From an uncultured Armatimonadota bacterium (lineage in GTDB: Bacteria; Armatimonadota; Armatimonadia; Armatimonadales; Armatimonadaceae): 28,378 bases of DNA. The notes beneath the pieces are model-generated. The model did not search any database. It was not told where the DNA came from and saw only the letters and a program-made list of their open reading frames with translations. This document shows, in pieces, positions 1 to 7,502 of the stretch. The DNA lies in assembly GCA_903924445.1 (NCBI GenBank), contig CAIYBQ010000348.1:1-28378 (forward strand), written 5' to 3'. Each line of letters starts with the position of its first letter. Positions within the stretch are counted from its first letter, which is position 1. The translations under genes and the position numbers were made by a program.

Positions 1-830
1 GCCTCTGTTTGCATCCGGTACGCAAGCTCGTAACTTGAAATTCTTGCATCGATGGCAGGATCCAGCTCCGTACGTTGTCGCTGTGCATTCATCGCACGCA
101 ATGCAGCTGCGGTTGCCTGATCCTCAACACTTGAAATGTCCGCTGGTCTGGAAAGGTTTAGCATCGGCTCTCCCTGATTTCGCAGGCGGACGCCAGAATG
201 CGTCGTAGGGAGGAACCCACTGGACCAGTTGGCAGCACCACCACTGATACCCGCACCCGTCGAAAAGACCATAAACCCGGGCAGATTCTTGTTTTCTGAA
301 CCAAGGCCATAGGTCAGCCAAGAACCCATGCTTGGACGTCCCGGAAGCCCGCTCCCTGTATTGAAGAACAGCTGGGCTGGCGCATGATTGAACTGATCGG
401 TCTTGACGGAGCGAACCAAAGTGATGTCGTCCACAATCTTGCTGAGATAGGGAAGCGCATCAGAAATCTCCGTGCCACACTTGCCATGCTTTGCAAAGCG
501 AAACTGGGGCGCCATAACAGCGGCATCTTTACGAATAAATGCATACCGCTGATTTTCAAGCAGGCTTGGAGGAAGAGGTTGCCCCTCGATTTTGATCAGA
601 CCAGGTTTATAGTCGAACATCTCCAGTTGACTTGGCGCGCCGGCCATGAACAGGTGAATGACGTGCTTGGCGCGCGGTTTGTGATGCGGCACGTGCGGAG
701 CGGTGCCTTGAGCGGCAAATGCTCCTTCAGCGCACAACGATGCAAGTGCCATCTTGCCAATGCCGATACCACATTCGCTAAAGAAGTGGCGCCGCGTTGT
801 CTGATGTAAGCGATTGATGGGAGTGTTCAA
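1..830 (-). CDS. DUF1501 family protein (C-terminal part outside window)
   Basis: This is a secreted or periplasmic sulfatase-fold protein of the DUF1501 family, whose biochemical role is unknown. The frame is open from 830 to the window edge (about 276 residues), so the C-terminus is missing. Reading from the TTG at 830 gives a twin-arginine-like start (TRRHFFSECGIG, then a hydrophobic stretch). The family blocks HLFMAGAPSQLEMFDYKP, RSVKTDQFNHAPAQLFF, GLPGRPSMGSWLTYGLG and ENKNLPGFMVFSTG follow. The TTG start overlaps the upstream PSD1 stop as TTGA, and no other in-frame start precedes the RRHFF motif. The pairing with a PSD1/PSCyt gene is the standard arrangement, which suggests the two products act together on a polymer or carbohydrate substrate (inference). 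Confidence 0.93.
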   Translation of the reverse strand, partial: MNTPINRLHQTTRRHFFSECGIGIGKMALASLCAEGAFAAQGTAPHVPHHKPRAKHVIHLFMAGAPSQLEMFDYKPGLIKIEGQPLPPSLLENQRYAFIRKDAAVMAPQFRFAKHGKCGTEISDALPYLSKIVDDITLVRSVKTDQFNHAPAQLFFNTGSGLPGRPSMGSWLTYGLGSENKNLPGFMVFSTGAGISGGAANWSSGFLPTTHSGVRLRNQGEPMLNLSRPADISSVEDQATAAALRAMNAQRQRTELDPAIDARISSYELAYRMQTE

Positions 831-3800
831 GGCTTTGTCACCATTTCATCTGTATTTAGAAGTGCGCGTGAAATCATTGACCATGCGCTGGGCGCCGATG
901 TGCCTGACACGATTGACTCGTCTACAAGTATCTCAATGGCAATCGATTCCGATGGTTTCGGAGGGCGACAAAGTGTCCGCATGAACAGCGAGTTTACCCT
1001 CTTACCTGTTGGAAGGCTGGCAAGCTGGTTACCCAGCGAGCGTGCTGCTTCTAAAATTGTAACATCGTTGAGCAACGTTAAAGCCTGAAGGGGTGTCGTG
1101 GATGCTTCACGGCGCGCAACACAGGCTTCACCGCTCGGAGCATCAAAGGTTGCCGCCATTGCAAATGGGGCGGTTCGCTTGGCAAATGTATACACACCAC
1201 GCCTGTAGCGATCCTCTCCCGTCGAAACATTCCACTGGAGCGCTCCGTACGATCCTTCGGTGGTCACGCCTGCTGGTTGGGGCGGGAACACGCTGGGGCC
1301 ACCAATCTTAGCGGAAAGCTGACCTGCTGCGGCGAGAACACTATCGCGAATCTGCTCGGCATCCAGCCGGACACGTGGGCCACGCGTAAGCGCAATGTTC
1401 TCAGGGTCCGCAGACCTTTGGGCCGGTGGTACTGTCGCAGACTGTTTATAGGTATCAGACGTCACTATCAATCGATGAAGTTTCTTGGTTGACCAACCAT
1501 CCTTCATAAAGCGGACGGCAATGTAATCCAGCAGCTCTTGATTGGATGGAAGCTCACCCTGGGTACCAAAATCGTCCAATGTCTTGACAATGCCACGCCC
1601 GAAAAATGCCTGCCATTGCCGATTGACGTAAACACGTGCTGTTAGGGGATTCGATGAACTTACCAGCCAACGTGCAAAATCCAACCTCGTTTTAGGAGCA
1701 ACGGTTTCGTTTGGTGATTTTAAAATGGCTGGAATGGCCGGCGTAACCACTTCACGCGGTTGAAGAAATTCACCACGGTGATGTAACTGAGTGCGTCTTG
1801 CATCGTTTGCTTGACGCTCTTGCATTACCAGCGACATCGGTGCTTGTGGCAACCTCTCCAGTCCTACGATTTCACTGACGATGTCCGCCAGCTCAGCACG
1901 CGTCTGCGCAAAGGCAAATTTGACCGAATCAGACGCAGTGCCTGCAACAATCGCGTCCTGGACATCTGGCTCAAGAGCCGATGTCGGTGGCGAAAGACTC
2001 TCAGCTGACGACCAGCGGAACTTTCCGATTCCAGCAGCGTAGTACTTTTCGCAAAGCATCCGAATGGTCAACCGCTTACCCGTAACTGGTTTGCTCAGGG
2101 ATAGCCAGGCTGTGTTGTTACGCCCGATGTTTCCGCCAGGGGACCACGCTGTCAGGAGGTCGCCATCTACTGCATTTTGTGGAGATGTTCCTCCTGGAAC
2201 GGCTAATGTCTGTCGTGAAAACTGGACCGGCTTTCCGTCGATATCGACAGTAAGCTCCGTAAGCGCAAAGTCGCCAAGGGGGCCTTCGTACGCCGTTCTG
2301 CCTGGTCCACCCTGCGGGAACATCGCGTCTGCCATCGTTTCAAGTCTAAGCGAACCGATTGTTTGACCAGCCACGTCATAGGTGATCGTGTATGTGTCAG
2401 ACTTTCCTTGATCACCGCCTGCGAGAACAATTCCAGAACCTAAGTGTCGAAGTGTCGGCAATGTTGATGTCAGTGAGGAAGGTTGGAGCGTCGTGAATGG
2501 ATGTGTCCGCTTTCGACTCTCGGACATCCACATTGAAAACTCAGCGTCAGGGTTGACCTTTGTTGTTTGCGTGAGTTGATTTACCAGCGCTGCAACTTTG
2601 AACTTGCCAACGGTGTGGTTTCCGCCAAAATCCTGATGGATGGTGATGCGTACACGTTTGCCCGCTGCCACGGATTCTTTTAGGGTTAGGTCAATGTACT
2701 GATCGCGGCGCCAATCTCGACTTGGGTCATGGATAGCCCAGCCTGTTTTTGGGTCGTTGTCGATCACACCGGATGCTGAAAATCCTTGCTGCTCCGCTGA
2801 GGCCTTTGCCGAGCGGATGTCGAGCTTCTTTCCATCAGCCTCCACATCAATACCGGTGATGACAAAGTTGCCGTGGTCTGTACGTCCCGGTCCAGCGCTG
2901 CCCGCTGTGAGAGCCGTGATTCGCAAGGCATTGGTAGTGGTACGTGGTGAAACATCGATTGAATACGTATCCGTTGGAGTCGTGATACCACCGGCGGTGA
3001 TTGTTCCATCTGGATCAATAGACAGCTTGGCTTTCTGGGCTTTCACAGACTGGACATCAAGAGGTACCTCAATACGTGATGCAACAGGATTCCATTGACT
3101 AAAAATGTCGGCACGTAGCGTCTTCGCCGTTGCTTGATTCGTCTTGATACTCGCCTTTTGAACATCTGTATATGCGGCGAATTCGGGTTCATCTGCGTTG
3201 TTGAGGTAAGCGAACAAGCGGTAGTAATCAGTGTGCGTGATCGGGTCAAACTTGTGTGTATGGCATTGAGCACATCCGACTGTTAGGCCTAACCAAGTTG
3301 TTCCCGTGGTCGCCGCCCGGTCTACAACCGAAAGGAAGCGGTATTCATTGGGGTCAATACCACCTTCTTCATTCATCATCGTATTGCGATGAAACCCAGT
3401 CGCAATCCGTTGTGCGTCCGTTGGAGATGGGAGCATGTCTCCGGCTAACTGCTCAATCGTAAATGCTTGGAATGACTTATCGCTATTAAATGCGTTGATA
3501 ACGTAATCACGCCAAGGCCACATCGTCCGCGGGCGATCCTTTTCGTAGCCATTTGTATCGGCATAGCGGGCAACATCCATCCACTTACGCGCCCAGCGCT
3601 CGCCATAGCTTGGGGCTGCCAGGAGCTTGTCGACCTGACGCTCATAGGCATCTGGTTTGTTGTCTACGAGAAAAGATGCAATCGTCGATGGGGTTGGAGG
3701 CAGCCCGGTGAGATCGAGGGAAACGCGACGAAGTAACTCTAACTTCGTTGCTTGACCTGCGTGTCGAAGGCCAAGGCGAGTTTGGCGTTTACGTACAATG

Positions 3801-4285
3801 GAGTCAATCGGGTGACCTACTGTAGTTGGCAGCTTCGTAGCTATTGGAGGGATGAAAGCCCAGTGTTGTTTGTATTGTGCTCCTGTGGCAATCCATCGTT
3901 CTAGAAGTTTTATCTGTTGGGTGCTCAGCGGTTTGTTTGTCGTAACCGGGGGCATCAGCAGAGCTCCCGTCGCATGCACTCTCTTCGTCAACTCTGACGT
4001 GAGGGGCTTTCCGGGAGTGATTGCACGTTTTCCGCTTGAGAGTAGCTTAGTGGCACCTTCGAAGGTGTCGATACGCAAACCTGCGGCTCGCTGTTTGTCA
4101 TCCGGGCCATGGCACTTAAGGCAGTGATTCGAAAGGATTGGCCGGATGTCACGGTTGAAGTCAATCGGCGACACACTTGGTTTTAGCGGAGTGTCTGAAA
4201 ATGTCAGCAGGCCAAAAACGAGCGAAAATGCAAGTCCAAACATTATAGTCAATTGCCGATGCTCCCTAGGTGGGTATTTCCGCAT
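827..4285 (-). CDS. Planctomycete-type cytochrome / DUF1549-DUF1553 (PSD1) protein
   Basis: This is a large exported protein of 1152 residues. A basic N-terminus is followed by a hydrophobic signal segment (about 13-30). A PSCyt1 domain follows with a c-type heme motif CLKCH (about 55-59). A DUF1549 (PSCyt2) domain (about 150-365) contains a second CAQCH motif near 340. The middle of the protein carries discoidin-like beta modules with the pattern DxDPxTxW or DGDxxTxW. The last third is DUF1553 (PSD1), with NPLTARVYVNRQWQAFFGRG and LDYIAVRFMKDGWSTKKLHR. The exact reaction of this family is not established. Heme motifs plus carbohydrate-binding-like modules suggest redox or degradation chemistry on polysaccharides (inference). 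The ATG at 4285 has no clear ribosome site. A TTG at 4252, nine bases after GGGAG, is an alternative start that keeps the hydrophobic segment. The gene is coupled to the DUF1501 gene downstream. Confidence 0.93.
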   Translation of the reverse strand: MRKYPPREHRQLTIMFGLAFSLVFGLLTFSDTPLKPSVSPIDFNRDIRPILSNHCLKCHGPDDKQRAAGLRIDTFEGATKLLSSGKRAITPGKPLTSELTKRVHATGALLMPPVTTNKPLSTQQIKLLERWIATGAQYKQHWAFIPPIATKLPTTVGHPIDSIVRKRQTRLGLRHAGQATKLELLRRVSLDLTGLPPTPSTIASFLVDNKPDAYERQVDKLLAAPSYGERWARKWMDVARYADTNGYEKDRPRTMWPWRDYVINAFNSDKSFQAFTIEQLAGDMLPSPTDAQRIATGFHRNTMMNEEGGIDPNEYRFLSVVDRAATTGTTWLGLTVGCAQCHTHKFDPITHTDYYRLFAYLNNADEPEFAAYTDVQKASIKTNQATAKTLRADIFSQWNPVASRIEVPLDVQSVKAQKAKLSIDPDGTITAGGITTPTDTYSIDVSPRTTTNALRITALTAGSAGPGRTDHGNFVITGIDVEADGKKLDIRSAKASAEQQGFSASGVIDNDPKTGWAIHDPSRDWRRDQYIDLTLKESVAAGKRVRITIHQDFGGNHTVGKFKVAALVNQLTQTTKVNPDAEFSMWMSESRKRTHPFTTLQPSSLTSTLPTLRHLGSGIVLAGGDQGKSDTYTITYDVAGQTIGSLRLETMADAMFPQGGPGRTAYEGPLGDFALTELTVDIDGKPVQFSRQTLAVPGGTSPQNAVDGDLLTAWSPGGNIGRNNTAWLSLSKPVTGKRLTIRMLCEKYYAAGIGKFRWSSAESLSPPTSALEPDVQDAIVAGTASDSVKFAFAQTRAELADIVSEIVGLERLPQAPMSLVMQERQANDARRTQLHHRGEFLQPREVVTPAIPAILKSPNETVAPKTRLDFARWLVSSSNPLTARVYVNRQWQAFFGRGIVKTLDDFGTQGELPSNQELLDYIAVRFMKDGWSTKKLHRLIVTSDTYKQSATVPPAQRSADPENIALTRGPRVRLDAEQIRDSVLAAAGQLSAKIGGPSVFPPQPAGVTTEGSYGALQWNVSTGEDRYRRGVYTFAKRTAPFAMAATFDAPSGEACVARREASTTPLQALTLLNDVTILEAARSLGNQLASLPTGKRVNSLFMRTLCRPPKPSESIAIEILVDESIVSGTSAPSAWSMISRALLNTDEMVTKP

Positions 4286-4292
4286 TCAGGCA

Positions 4293-4326
4293 GTGTAAGT
4301 CCTGCAAAACTCTGCAGAACTTACAC
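4293..4326. other. Strong hairpin between ROK kinase and PSD1 genes
   Basis: GTGTAAGT (4293-4300) pairs with ACTTACAC (4319-4326). After one mismatch the stem continues as CTGCA/TGCAG around a 6-base loop. No T-run follows on either strand. It may stabilise the 3' end of the kinase mRNA, terminate weakly, or act in the PSD1 leader. Confidence 0.55.
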
Positions 4327-4348
4327 ATTTAGACTAACTTATTCGGGA

Positions 4349-5332
4349 TTAGGCACCAATCGCATCAAGGATGAGCGATGCTCCTCCGAAGATTCCGGCA
4401 TCATCACCGAGCTCCGCCGGTACGATTGGACAGACATCGACCATAGTCCTGATTCCGTTGGCTTGTGTTGCTCTTCTGATTGGGTCGAGGATGAGGTCAC
4501 CCGCACCAGCAACTCCGCCACCGATGGTGATCATTTCTGGGTTCAGCAAGTTAATGATTGACGCGATGCCAAGACCAATGAAGTAGCCTGTTTCATCAAA
4601 GGTTTCAATGGCCACTTCGTCTCCAGCAATTGCAGCATCTGCAATCATCTTAGGAGTGAGGAAGTGCCAGTCCTGTTCTGCAAGAATGGTGCGACGGCCG
4701 GCGCTGATCTTACGGGCACATCGTTCAACGATTGCTGAGATTTGTCCCATGGCCTCTAGAGAACCAAAGGCCGCTGCGCCGCCACGGTTGCCGGCAGCGA
4801 TGATGATATGTCCAATCTCGCCAGCTCCGCCTGTCGCTCCGGTCCACAGCTTCCCATCAAGGATGATCCCGCCACCGATCCCGGTACCAAGGGTAACCAT
4901 CACCATGTTGCGAACTGCTTTACCCGCGCCAAAACGAAACTCGCCGAGTGCTGCGACGTTGGCATCATTGCCCATCAAAACCGGTAGTTCTGTGGCAGCG
5001 CTGACTTTCTCTGCCAAGGCAACATTAAGGTACTGCTGGCCGTTGTCGTAGAAGTTTGGAGCCCACAGCACATGCGTTCCCTGAGGATTGATATGTCCTG
5101 GAACACCGATACCGAGTCCCGCAATTTTATCCTTGGCGACACCGGCAGCTGAAATAGCCTGTGCAACGGCATCCGCTATTTGAGCCACGGTTTTTTCAAC
5201 GCCTTCCATCGCATGGGATGGAGCACGGCCGCCACCAAGAGATTGTCCACTTCGGTTCAGGACTGCGGCTCTGACATTGGTCCCGCCTAAGTCAACGCCG
5301 ATTACAAACTCCGCTGCGCTATTCCAACTCAA
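4349..5332 (-). CDS. ROK family sugar kinase (glucokinase-like) lacking zinc-site cysteines
   Basis: This is a probable cytoplasmic ATP-dependent sugar kinase. Counting from the upstream ATG at 5356 (335 residues), the phosphate loop is VDLGGTNVRA (about 21-30), the catalytic aspartate lies in GNDANVAALGE (D131), and LGTGIGGGII is near 156-165. GEIGH (179-183) is the conserved histidine site. The ROK zinc motif CxCGxxGCLE should follow, but the aligned stretch is GGAAAFGSLE: all three cysteines are replaced (G192, A194, S199). Substrate is uncertain, and glucose is only the family default. I prefer the TTG at 5332, which sits six bases after a perfect GGAGG, because the ATG at 5356 has no ribosome site. 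The gene is divergent from the mraZ operon and followed by the PSD1 gene on the same strand. Confidence 0.92.
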   Translation of the reverse strand: MSWNSAAEFVIGVDLGGTNVRAAVLNRSGQSLGGGRAPSHAMEGVEKTVAQIADAVAQAISAAGVAKDKIAGLGIGVPGHINPQGTHVLWAPNFYDNGQQYLNVALAEKVSAATELPVLMGNDANVAALGEFRFGAGKAVRNMVMVTLGTGIGGGIILDGKLWTGATGGAGEIGHIIIAAGNRGGAAAFGSLEAMGQISAIVERCARKISAGRRTILAEQDWHFLTPKMIADAAIAGDEVAIETFDETGYFIGLGIASIINLLNPEMITIGGGVAGAGDLILDPIRRATQANGIRTMVDVCPIVPAELGDDAGIFGGASLILDAIGA

Positions 5333-5394
5333 GATCTGCCTCCACTGAGTCTCCATCTAGTTACTCGATGGGAGTAAACGTGAGCCTCGGGCGA

Positions 5395-5424
5395 AGTATC
5401 ACATTTTGGCTATCCGGATGTCAA
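5395..5424 (-). promoter_or_regulatory. Candidate promoter for the ROK kinase gene
   Basis: On the minus strand TTGACA (5424-5419) is followed after 18 bases by GATACT (5400-5395), a 4/6 match to TATAAT. Transcription would start near 5388, giving a leader of about 30-55 bases depending on the start codon used. Confidence 0.5.
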
Positions 5425-5483
5425 TCGCGGTTGGAGGGATAGGCCCATTTAGGGGCTTTGTGAAGCTGCAAAACGCCCGGCTA

Positions 5484-5503
5484 TGTTCGGTGTTTACCGA
5501 ACA
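5484..5503. promoter_or_regulatory. Perfect 20-bp palindrome in the divergent control region
   Basis: TGTTCGGT (5484-5491), a 4-base spacer GTTT, and ACCGAACA (5496-5503) form a perfect 8-4-8 inverted repeat. It lies about 60 bp upstream of the kinase -35 box and about 70 bp upstream of the mraZ -35 box. No gene ends nearby, so an operator for a dimeric regulator is more likely than a terminator (inference). Confidence 0.45.
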
Positions 5504-5532
5504 AATTCAGGGTGTGATGAATTCCACAGTGC

Positions 5533-5551
5533 GTTGACTAAAAAAGTCAAC
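5533..5551. promoter_or_regulatory. Inverted repeat upstream of the mraZ promoter
   Basis: GTTGACT (5533-5539) and AGTCAAC (5545-5551) flank five A bases. The repeat ends 20 bp upstream of the mraZ -35 box. It could be an activator or repressor site, or a relic of a second -35 element (TTGACT). No good -10 box is correctly spaced from it. Confidence 0.35.
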
Positions 5552-5571
5552 TCGAAATGCCTATGCGGCGT

Positions 5572-5600
5572 TTGACAGCCGCCATCCCGCGCCCTAAAAT
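5572..5600 (+). promoter_or_regulatory. Promoter of the mraZ/dcw operon
   Basis: TTGACA (5572-5577), exactly 17 bases, then TAAAAT (5595-5600): a 6/6 and 5/6 match to the housekeeping sigma consensus at ideal spacing. Predicted transcription start is about 5606, giving a leader of about 118 bases that contains the seven 11-bp repeats. Confidence 0.8.
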
Positions 5601-5620
5601 CGACCTATTAACAATACCGG

Positions 5621-5697
5621 GTGGAGACCCAGTGGAGGACCGATGGAGTCCCCGTGGAGTCTTGATGGAGACCCGGTGGAATGCGGGTGGAGTCACC
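5621..5697 (+). repeat. Seven 11-bp direct repeats, probable MraZ operator
   Basis: TGGA recurs at 5622, 5633, 5644, 5655, 5666, 5677 and 5688, exactly 11 bp apart with no gap. The unit is RTGGAGNCNNN; the only core change is in the sixth unit (TGGAAT). MraZ is known to bind short G-rich direct repeats upstream of its own gene (three TGGG-type boxes with about 10-bp period in E. coli). Position, core and phasing therefore point to MraZ autoregulation. The repeats lie downstream of the predicted transcription start, so bound MraZ would act as a roadblock or promoter-clearance block (inference). Confidence 0.8.
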
Positions 5698-5724
5698 CGC
5701 TATATAGGATAAGCGTACACAGAA

Positions 5725-6171
5725 TTGGCATTTCGAGGAGAACATTACCACGCAGTGGACGACAAGGGAAGAGTAATCATTCCCTTGAAGTTTCGCAGCG
5801 AGCTTGGTGCCACATTTGTGATCACCAAAGGCGTTGGTGGCTGTCTCTTCATCTACCGGGAAAAAGACTTTCAGGTGATTGAAGAAAAGCTTCAAGCGCA
5901 GCCTGTTCTCGATCAGCATGCATTGTTGATGAAGCGTTGGTTGTTCGCTGGAGCATCTGATATCCAAGTTGACTCTCAGGGACGTATTGCTATTCCTGCA
6001 TCGCTTCGATTGCACGCTGGAATATCTGAGAACTCTGATGCGGTTATCGCTGGAACCGGTGAAAAGATTGAAGTTTGGTCTCGTGAATCCTGGATGCAAA
6101 TGAATGCATCGATGGATGAAAGCAAGCTTATCGAGGCTGCGCAGCGTACTGGGTTGGGGGCTGAATTATAG
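5725..6171 (+). CDS. mraZ: Transcriptional regulator MraZ
   Basis: This is a 148-residue DNA-binding protein with two SpoVT/AbrB-like swapped-hairpin repeats. The first is MAFRGEHYHAVDDKGRVIIP (1-20) and the second is DSQGRIAIPASLRLHAGI. In characterised species MraZ forms a ring-shaped oligomer and represses its own dcw promoter. The start is TTG at 5725: an in-frame TAA at 5710 excludes any upstream start, and the conserved FRGE motif must be included. No good Shine-Dalgarno precedes it (AGGA is 15 bases away), so initiation may be weak. It is the first gene of the operon, and its TAG stop shares one base with the GTG start of rsmH. Confidence 0.96.
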   Translation: MAFRGEHYHAVDDKGRVIIPLKFRSELGATFVITKGVGGCLFIYREKDFQVIEEKLQAQPVLDQHALLMKRWLFAGASDIQVDSQGRIAIPASLRLHAGISENSDAVIAGTGEKIEVWSRESWMQMNASMDESKLIEAAQRTGLGAEL

Positions 6172-7121
6172 TGTCCACCTACCATGTTCCTGTGATGCTA
6201 AACGAGTGCATTGATGGCCTTAGCATCAAGCCCGGTGGAACGTACATCGATGCAACGACAGGGGGAGGCGGGCATTCCGTTCTCATCTGTGAGCGATTGG
6301 CTGGCACCGGGAAACTGATTTGCCTCGACCAGGATTCCGATGCGCTTGCTGCGGCCAAGTTACGTTTGGGCTCCCCTGGAAATGTGTCCTTCGTTCAGGC
6401 AAACTTCTGCGACCTCACCAAAGTGATTGCCGAGCATGCATCCAGCGGCGTCGATGGCATTCTCTTTGACCTCGGAGTTTCCTCATTCCAGCTGGACACT
6501 CCTGGTCGCGGCTTTGCAATTCGCTTCAAAGGTCCGCTCGACATGCGAATGGACCAAACAAGTGATGGGGAGACTGCGGCAGATCTAGTAAACAGGCTGC
6601 CTGAAGCTGAAATCGCAGAACTATTGTTCACTTACGGAGAAGAGTCTAGGGGCCGACGTATTGCAAAAGCAATCGTAGACGCCCGGCCGCTAAAGACGAC
6701 TGAAGATCTCGTTGATGCGGTTCGAAGGGCGATGCCAACTGGGACACGCGCCGGGCAGGTTCACCCTGCGACTAAAGTCTTTCAGGCACTCCGTATTGCA
6801 GTAAACGATGAGCTTGGTGTGTTACCAAAGGCGATTGGCGCAGCAGTGAATGGTCTTGCTGTTGGTGGGCGAATCGTCGTGATGTCGTACCACTCACTGG
6901 AAGACCGAGTAGTAAAGCGGATTCTGTCTGAAGCCGCAGGCAAATCAATGGCATCCGATGGCTGGACGGTCACCGATGTCCCAAAATTTCTAGATTTGAT
7001 TACACGAAAAGGTGTTGGTCCATCGGATACCGAGCAACGACTGAATCCGCGAAGCCGAAGTGCAAAGCTGCGGATCGCTGAACGTGTTAGCACCGGGATG
7101 CTACAGGGGATGGGAGTTTAA
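6171..7121 (+). CDS. rsmH: 16S rRNA (cytosine-1402-N4)-methyltransferase RsmH
   Basis: This SAM-dependent methyltransferase of 316 residues modifies N4 of C1402 in the 16S rRNA decoding site. The family signatures are visible: HVPVMLNECIDGL at the N-terminus, the SAM loop DATTGGGGHS (about 27-36), GILFDLGVSSFQLD, GRGFAIRFKGPLDMRMD, HPATKVFQALRIAVNDEL and VMSYHSLEDRVVK. The insert domain (about 110-210) is present and the length is typical. It starts with GTG sharing one base with the mraZ stop (TAGTG), so translation is coupled. Second place in the dcw cluster is its standard position. Confidence 0.97.
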   Translation: MSTYHVPVMLNECIDGLSIKPGGTYIDATTGGGGHSVLICERLAGTGKLICLDQDSDALAAAKLRLGSPGNVSFVQANFCDLTKVIAEHASSGVDGILFDLGVSSFQLDTPGRGFAIRFKGPLDMRMDQTSDGETAADLVNRLPEAEIAELLFTYGEESRGRRIAKAIVDARPLKTTEDLVDAVRRAMPTGTRAGQVHPATKVFQALRIAVNDELGVLPKAIGAAVNGLAVGGRIVVMSYHSLEDRVVKRILSEAAGKSMASDGWTVTDVPKFLDLITRKGVGPSDTEQRLNPRSRSAKLRIAERVSTGMLQGMGV

Positions 7122-7122
7122 C

Positions 7123-7500
7123 ATGTTGGACTTTGATTGGAATCAAATGCGTACTTCGATCCCGGCCCAAACCAGGATTACATCCGGACAGGTCACGATC
7201 GCTACAGCGCCCACTAAACAAAAACGCAAACACCTCCTCGCGCGCCACGGTCGTACCGCGATGACGTTGACGTTTCTTGTTATCGCGTCCAGCTTGCTCA
7301 CAAATTTTGCGCTTCATACCATCGCGACATCCATTAGCTACAAGGTGCAGCTGGCAAAGCTTGAGTGCGCAAAACAACTGGAGCGCAATTCGCGGTTGCA
7401 AATGGCGTTGGATGACTTGGTCGCCAATCAAAATTCGGCCCAAAAACTTGGGTTGACAGAATTCAGCACACCAGAGCGCATTTCGATAGGTGTTAAGTAA
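7123..7500 (+). CDS. ftsL: Cell division protein FtsL-like
   Basis: This 125-residue bitopic membrane protein has a basic cytoplasmic N-terminus (to about 45), one transmembrane helix (about 46-68), and a periplasmic leucine-rich coiled coil (about 72-105). Primary sequence is poorly conserved in this family. The assignment rests on topology, size, and position between rsmH and the division transpeptidase. FtsL joins FtsQ (and FtsB where present) to activate FtsW-FtsI. The ATG at 7123 is eight bases after GGGAG and one base after the rsmH stop. The reading frame extends upstream into rsmH, but those starts lack a ribosome site. Confidence 0.85.
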   Translation: MLDFDWNQMRTSIPAQTRITSGQVTIATAPTKQKRKHLLARHGRTAMTLTFLVIASSLLTNFALHTIATSISYKVQLAKLECAKQLERNSRLQMALDDLVANQNSAQKLGLTEFSTPERISIGVK

Positions 7501-7502
7501 GC

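Noticed and set aside
384..809. Plus-strand open frame of 141 codons
   Set aside because: It is opposite the DUF1501 gene, whose minus-strand translation matches its family block by block.
5534..5562. Second mraZ promoter using TTGACT at 5534
   Set aside because: No acceptable -10 box lies 16-18 bases downstream, whereas TTGACA/TAAAAT at 5572-5600 fits perfectly.
5621..5697. CRISPR-like or satellite array
   Set aside because: Units are only 11 bp with no spacers and the location in the mraZ leader fits MraZ boxes.
5608..6099. Minus-strand open frame reading through the 11-bp repeats and mraZ
   Set aside because: The repeats happen to lack stops on that strand. It overlaps mraZ and the repeats are explained as operator boxes.
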